Position numbers and translations under genes: made by a program
Source of the DNA: Treponema sp.
Lineage (GTDB): Bacteria > Spirochaetota > Spirochaetia > Treponematales > Breznakiellaceae
Assembly: GCA_031254385.1 (NCBI GenBank)
Contig: JAIRUO010000210.1
Location: 1 to 8,685 of the forward strand
Length of the DNA: 8,685 nucleotides
Reading direction: 5' to 3'
The notes under the pieces: model-generated
Seen by the model: the letters and a program-made list of their open reading frames with translations, nothing else
Told to the model about the DNA's origin: nothing
The model's database searches: none
Shown here: in pieces, positions 4,974-8,685 of the stretch
Numbering within the stretch: position 1 is the stretch's first letter
Layout: each line of letters starts with the position of its first letter

Positions 4974-5902
4974 TTTGTGTTCCATTTTTCCCGGACATTG
5001 TAAAGAGTCGAATCCACAGTCCCTTTTGGAATCTTTAACAATGATGCAATCTGCTGATTTGTCGCATCCACGCGAATTCCAGAGAGCCTTTTCCTCATGG
5101 CATAAAATCTTTTCCATGCCCTATCCACATTATTTGTTAATTTTGTGTGTCTTGCCGTTCCCGGAAAAACAGCAGACAGTCGGTTTTGAAAAGCCAGACA
5201 ACGGTAGTACTGGCTGTGAATCCTGTCTTGTAGCTCCCGTATATGGGCCTCCCGTTCTGACCTTAACAGGTGGAGTTCGTCTATCAGGCTACGGAGTTCT
5301 TTTTTATCCATACCTGTGATTGCGGCAATCTGGCAAAGAAAATCATCCGTAATAAAATAATAGGATTTTAAGACCAGAACCAATATTTGCCTTGGAGTTA
5401 TTTTCTTCTGCGCAATACTGGCTTTTATCTTTGTCACAGATTCATCAGGCAAAGCATGGTTTCCAGGGCTTTCTTTGTACAGGGAGATTTCATGCTGTGT
5501 ATCCTCATCAGAAATTTCATCAATAATGGGAATTTCCCAGGAATAATCCGGTTCAGGGCAGCAGGTTTGCATTTCTTCTGCCCTAGCCTTCCAGCAGGCG
5601 TATTCGGTGGCTCTGTGTTCTGCTTCTCTTATTTTATATTCCCTGGATGACCATTGGACTATGGTGCCGATGTAGGTATCAAAGTTTGCGCCGCGTTCCT
5701 TATAGTAATCAATGGCCCGGCTTAATCGAGGATAGAGCCAACTTACATAATCTCCCCATCTTTCTTTTTCACCCTTAAAGAGACGGTAGCGGTCGAAATT
5801 TTTTAATAGGTATTGAAAAACATGCCCTTCAAATGTTTTTCGCCCCATTCTGCCGTTAATATATTCTGACCTTAATTCTGTTAATGTTGTCGGTTTCTGC
5901 AT
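4955..5902 (-). CDS. Uncharacterised sigma-factor-like protein with C-terminal helix-turn-helix
   Basis: I do not recognise a named family for this 315-residue soluble protein. Residues about 24-90 (FEGHVFQYLLKNFDRYRLFK, WGDYVSWLYPRLSRAIDYYK, GANFDTYIGTIVQWSSREYK) resemble sigma-70 region 2 in pattern, especially the 'G-x-x-F-x-x-Y-I' segment followed by an R-rich helix. The middle is acidic (about 110-150), then there are long charged helices (about 200-245, ELRSLIDELHLLRSEREAHI). Residues about 281-305, TNQQIASLLKIPKGTVDSTL then YNVREKW, form a clear helix-turn-helix of the region-4/LuxR type. It is therefore probably a DNA-binding regulator or divergent sigma factor, inferred from architecture. 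AAGGAG (plus positions 5909-5914) lies six bases before the ATG, a strong site. It follows the NrnA-like gene by 84 bases on the same strand and may have its own promoter. Its C-terminal tail is encoded by a short repeat and may not be ancestral. Confidence 0.83.
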   Translation of the reverse strand: MQKPTTLTELRSEYINGRMGRKTFEGHVFQYLLKNFDRYRLFKGEKERWGDYVSWLYPRLSRAIDYYKERGANFDTYIGTIVQWSSREYKIREAEHRATEYACWKARAEEMQTCCPEPDYSWEIPIIDEISDEDTQHEISLYKESPGNHALPDESVTKIKASIAQKKITPRQILVLVLKSYYFITDDFLCQIAAITGMDKKELRSLIDELHLLRSEREAHIRELQDRIHSQYYRCLAFQNRLSAVFPGTARHTKLTNNVDRAWKRFYAMRKRLSGIRVDATNQQIASLLKIPKGTVDSTLYNVREKWNTKIGSGE

Positions 5903-5986
5903 ACAAGGCTCCTTGCCGTAAATATGCAGTTATAATGGGTCGATAACCTTGATTTGCTTCACTTTTATGACAAATGTAATGAAAAA

Positions 5987-6958
5987 TTAAAAAATTTTTT
6001 TAAAAGCAGCCAATATTTTCTCTTTTATTTCTGGGATTGTTCCGTTTATACTGAGGCCGGCAGCGTACTTATGGCCTCCGCCTCCCATCGATTGGGCAAT
6101 GGCCGCAACATCCACCTGATCCACCGAACGAAATCCCACAGTACAATTGTCAGGTTTTTCCTGTCGTATAATGACAATTGCTATTACACCGGCAATAGAT
6201 TGCAGCAACTGGTACAGAACTTCCGAATCCCTACCTTCTAGCCCGTAACGCTGGGTGTCTTCGTATTCTTCTGTTGATATGATCAGCTTTCCCCCAAAAT
6301 AGGATTCTGCCCTGCTCAGGATGATCCCCAAAAGATACCGGGATTCAAGGCTTTTGCCCCCATACATGGAAAGGTATGCTTTTTTGGGACTGGCCCCTGC
6401 ATGAATAAGTGCGGCGGCGGTCTCAAAGGTTTCCGGGCTGCTCGAATCTGTATGGCGAAAAAATCCGGTGTCCGTGCAAAGCCCAAAGAGAAGGAGTTCC
6501 GCTTCTTCCCTGGTCGGCTTCATACCGAGCGCTTCAAATAAATGAAAGATCATATTGGTAACAGAAGGTGAGTTCGGATCAACATAAGAAACATCAAGCG
6601 TGTTAGGGGCATTTTTATCAGGATCATGATGATCGATAAGGGCTGTTGGAAGTTTTTCAAGCAGAGGCGCAAGATCCCCTGTCCTTTCCAGAGAACTGCA
6701 ATCAACGATTATTACCTTAGCGCCTTTCCTAGTTTTTTCATCAGGGGCAGAGCAGAAAGATGATTCAAAAGATTTTATTTCCTTTCTTTTGAAGGGGCCG
6801 GCAGAGCAGGGCATAGCTTCTTTGCCCATACGCTTTAGCAGGGAACAAAGGACAATCTGGCTGCCCACGCAGTCGCCGTCAGGTTCTTTGTGACCGGCTA
6901 CAAGGAATTTGTCTCCTGTATTTATAAATTTAAGCAGATCATCAGGCACATTAATCAT
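5987..6958 (-). CDS. DHH/DHHA1 phosphoesterase, NrnA-like (nanoRNase/pAp phosphatase)
   Basis: This 323-residue protein has the normal length and order of the NrnA family. The N-terminal DHH domain has motif I HKEPDGDCVGSQ (His23, Asp27, Asp29), motif II VIIVDCSS (Asp86), motif III DHHD (109-112) and motif IV CTDTGFF (Asp163), all expected metal ligands for a two-manganese site. The C-terminal DHHA1 domain carries GGGGHKYAAG (292-301), the substrate-binding signature. Family members cleave short RNA oligonucleotides from an end and many also dephosphorylate pAp to AMP; some hydrolyse pGpG or c-di-AMP. Which activity dominates here cannot be read from sequence. It starts 14 bases after the M24 peptidase stop with only a weak GGGA site, so it is probably translated from the shared operon message. 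Its end, AAAATTTTTTTAA, is AT-rich without a GC stem, so no terminator is apparent. Confidence 0.92.
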   Translation of the reverse strand: MINVPDDLLKFINTGDKFLVAGHKEPDGDCVGSQIVLCSLLKRMGKEAMPCSAGPFKRKEIKSFESSFCSAPDEKTRKGAKVIIVDCSSLERTGDLAPLLEKLPTALIDHHDPDKNAPNTLDVSYVDPNSPSVTNMIFHLFEALGMKPTREEAELLLFGLCTDTGFFRHTDSSSPETFETAAALIHAGASPKKAYLSMYGGKSLESRYLLGIILSRAESYFGGKLIISTEEYEDTQRYGLEGRDSEVLYQLLQSIAGVIAIVIIRQEKPDNCTVGFRSVDQVDVAAIAQSMGGGGHKYAAGLSINGTIPEIKEKILAAFKKIF

Positions 6959-6972
6959 AATTGTATTTCCCG

Positions 6973-8169
6973 TTAGCAGCTTAACAGCCTAAACTGCCGT
7001 TCAAAAGGATGGCCGGATATTACCGGTTTCCCGTCCCGTATATATACGTCAATTTCCGTCCTCATTCCATAATCGGGAAAATACAGTCCGGGCTCAAGAG
7101 AAAAACAAGATCCTTCAAGGAGCAGCCTGGAATCGGGAAATTCTATGGAATCTATGTTCACCCCGGAGCCGTGTATCTCCCTGTCGATCCCGTGGCCGGT
7201 ACGATGCTTCAAGCCGTCCTTGTATCCCAGAGAGCTTATAATTTCCCTAGCCTTCCTATCCACCGAAGCCCCTGTCAGGCCACGCCCTGCTGACCGCTCG
7301 CTTTCTATATAAGAAACAGCCCCTTCCCTGGCGCTGACCAGTGCGGCAAAAAGCTTTTCCGCTTCTTCCGGGACTTTTTCGTCAAAAACCCCTACCCAGG
7401 AAATATCTGCAAAAATCGCCTCTTTGCATTTCTCTTTGGTCCATAAGTCAAGCTGAATGACGTCTCCCTTCATTATTTGAGCACCTGAATCGGTAAAATT
7501 AAAGTGGGGATTCCCGGTGTTCTTCCCTGCTGCCGCGATAAGGTTGCTGTCGCTGACTAGCTGCCGTTTTTCCATTTCCTGTATCATCAGGTTACGTACA
7601 TCAGCTTCAAAGATGGGTTTTTGATCTTTATATGCTTTTTGAATAACATCCCAGGTTATTTTAACTATTTCATAAAGATGAATCGCCGCTTTTTCGTGTA
7701 AAGCCATCCCATTTTTATCAAGGAGGCCGCAAAAACGCTGAATCAGGGCAGCCGCAGAAACCAGCTTCAATCCTGCGCCTTTTAAGACTGCCGCAATACC
7801 GGCATCCAGATAGGAAATAGCAGCCAGTTCTTCCGAATAGTGAACGCCCCAGGCTTTTCCGGTCAAAGGCTTTAAGCTGGCAAGCAAATCTTCCCTGCTG
7901 ACATAATAAGTCTTAGTCCCCGGCAGCAGATCCAGGGCATTAGGCTCTACAGAGTGGATTATCTTAAGTGGTTCTCCGTTTACTGGAACAGCATAAAACC
8001 AGTACCTGGAATTGGATGATTCAGGGGATATACGCAGAATTTCATCAGAAATTTTATCCCTGTGCCTAAAATTGCAAAAAAACCACCCGTCAAGCCCTTC
8101 TTTCTGGATGGCTTTTTGCAGAGCTTCTAATTCACCGCTGTAAAAACGGTCTTCTGGCGAACCAGGCAT
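6973..8169 (-). CDS. M24 family metallopeptidase (Xaa-Pro aminopeptidase-like)
   Basis: This 398-residue soluble protein has the two-domain layout of aminopeptidase P/prolidase relatives: a creatinase-like N-terminal domain (about 12-145, with LDGWFFCNFRHRDKISDEIL) and a pita-bread catalytic domain (about 165-390). All five metal ligands are found: Asp241 (IQLDLWTK), Asp255 (FADISWVG), His326 (RTGHGIDREIHG), Glu359 (SLEPGLYF) and Glu372 (RTEIDVYI); His333 is the usual second histidine. It should hydrolyse N-terminal residues from peptides, probably ahead of proline, although substrate preference is uncertain. No signal peptide, so cytoplasmic. Its ATG shares one base with the TGA of the upstream secreted-protein gene (TGATG), and only a weak GGAA-type site precedes it, pointing to coupled reinitiation. 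The NrnA-like gene follows after 14 bases. Confidence 0.92.
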   Translation of the reverse strand: MPGSPEDRFYSGELEALQKAIQKEGLDGWFFCNFRHRDKISDEILRISPESSNSRYWFYAVPVNGEPLKIIHSVEPNALDLLPGTKTYYVSREDLLASLKPLTGKAWGVHYSEELAAISYLDAGIAAVLKGAGLKLVSAAALIQRFCGLLDKNGMALHEKAAIHLYEIVKITWDVIQKAYKDQKPIFEADVRNLMIQEMEKRQLVSDSNLIAAAGKNTGNPHFNFTDSGAQIMKGDVIQLDLWTKEKCKEAIFADISWVGVFDEKVPEEAEKLFAALVSAREGAVSYIESERSAGRGLTGASVDRKAREIISSLGYKDGLKHRTGHGIDREIHGSGVNIDSIEFPDSRLLLEGSCFSLEPGLYFPDYGMRTEIDVYIRDGKPVISGHPFERQFRLLSC

Positions 8170-8582
8170 CAGGATTCCAGGGGTACTTCTTCTATATATA
8201 CAAAGTAATTTTCAATATCCACACTAAAAGGCACAACCCCCCAGGTTTGGTGCCCCCTGTCCTTGCGGACGTAGAGCCGTACATGGCTAAATTGACCGTT
8301 TCTGTAATAGATGGTCAGAGTAGGCCAGGAACTTCCGGTGCCAAGTTGTATCATGTCCGCTTTTCCATCGGGATTGCTAAACCATTCGTGAGGGATAAAG
8401 GTACGAACCAGTTGGAAACCCCTTAAATAAGTAACCATATAACCGCTACTGTGAACGTAAATTTTCTCAATGGAAACGCTGACATAGTAGTATTCAGACT
8501 CATGATTGGTGTTTTGAGCGTAAAGAGATTGGGTCATGAAAAAAACCAGCCCCAGCATTACTACAAAATACAGTTTCTTCAT
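8169..8582 (-). CDS. Small secreted protein of unknown function, first gene of the operon
   Basis: Residues 1-22 form a clean signal peptide (MKKLYFVVMLGLVFFMTQSL, then YA|QN), giving a mature periplasmic or secreted protein of about 115 residues. There is no lipobox cysteine and no further membrane segment. The mature part looks beta-rich and aromatic: EYYYVSVSIEKIYVHSSGYM, VRTFIPHEWFSNPDGKADMI, QLGTGSSWPTLTIYYRNGQF, SHVRLYVRKDRGHQTWGVVP. I believe similar small proteins occur in other treponemes, but cannot name a family. The start is firm: AAGGAGG with a seven-base spacer before the ATG. Its TGA overlaps the ATG of the M24 peptidase by one base, so this gene should set translation of the peptidase. 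There is no obvious functional link between a secreted protein and two cytoplasmic enzymes. Confidence 0.82.
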   Translation of the reverse strand: MKKLYFVVMLGLVFFMTQSLYAQNTNHESEYYYVSVSIEKIYVHSSGYMVTYLRGFQLVRTFIPHEWFSNPDGKADMIQLGTGSSWPTLTIYYRNGQFSHVRLYVRKDRGHQTWGVVPFSVDIENYFVYIEEVPLES

Positions 8583-8626
8583 TTTTTATCCTCCTTGATT
8601 TTAACTGCTGCTTTTCTATTAATATC

Positions 8627-8643
8627 GGAAGATTATTCCTTCC
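8627..8643. promoter_or_regulatory. Small inverted repeat in the operon's upstream region
   Basis: GGAAG (8627-8631) and CTTCC (8639-8643) form 5-bp arms around ATTATTC. On the minus strand it falls in the 17-base spacer between TTCTGG and TATTAA, a weak promoter guess (each 3-4 of 6 consensus matches) about 40 bases upstream of the secreted-protein gene. Evidence is slight; an alternative -35-like TTGATT lies further upstream. Confidence 0.2.
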
Positions 8644-8685
8644 AGAACTTAAATATAAATCAACTTTTTTTGTCCCGCAAGCCTC

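Noticed and set aside
4539..5117. Open frame of 192 codons on the minus strand
   Set aside because: It runs antisense through the GGDEF catalytic domain and out of frame through the sigma-like gene; its translation has no recognisable pattern.
4861..5319. Open frame of 152 codons on the plus strand
   Set aside because: It begins inside the GGDEF gene in another frame and continues antisense to the sigma-like gene; there is no supporting start signal.
5983..6004. A/T run (AAAAAATTTTTT) at the end of the NrnA-like gene as a terminator
   Set aside because: The self-complementarity comes only from A and T runs, with no GC stem, and much of it is coding.

Overview
The window looks like a chromosomal segment of a spirochaete, most likely a Treponema of the termite-gut type. 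The judgement rests on protein style: a secreted protein with a DVIVLRDG...ENGT N-terminal domain and a barrel-like remainder, a BspA-like leucine-rich-repeat lipoprotein ending in the GTYERTTNGSTWTKQ style, a GAF-PAS-GGDEF cyclase, and lineage-specific small secreted and sigma-like proteins. No rRNA, tRNA, CRISPR array, insertion sequence or complete phage module is visible, and no gene-free stretch exceeds about 220 bases.

Left part (1-2432), visibly more AT-rich. A 5'-truncated ORF6N-domain gene (+) converges on a small XRE-type regulator (-). Upstream of the regulator lies a near-perfect 32-bp palindrome, a good operator candidate, and then a second short palindrome inside a possible promoter for a two-gene plus-strand unit: a secreted or outer-membrane barrel-like protein followed 12 bases later by a BspA/LRR lipoprotein.

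Middle (2433-4943). The lipoprotein gene converges on a hemolysin III/PAQR-family membrane protein (-). The 123-bp gap between them is filled with degenerate short tandem repeats (heptamers and 8-9-mers). Divergent from the hemolysin III gene, across 222 bp with a candidate promoter and an inverted repeat, is a GAF-PAS-GGDEF diguanylate cyclase with intact active-site and I-site motifs, starting at GTG.

Right part (4955-8582), all on the minus strand. In transcription order: a small secreted protein, an M24-family peptidase with all five metal ligands (1-base overlap with the preceding stop), a DHH/DHHA1 phosphoesterase of the NrnA type 13 bases further on, and after 84 bases a sigma-factor-like protein with a C-terminal helix-turn-helix. 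The last codons and stop of this protein are made by another short heptamer repeat. The first three are very probably one operon. The cyclase and the NrnA-like enzyme could meet functionally at c-di-GMP/pGpG turnover, but this is inference.

I see no clearly new multi-gene system. The most interesting signals are the large palindrome by the XRE gene, the heptamer repeats that sit at gene ends, and the uncharacterised sigma-like protein.
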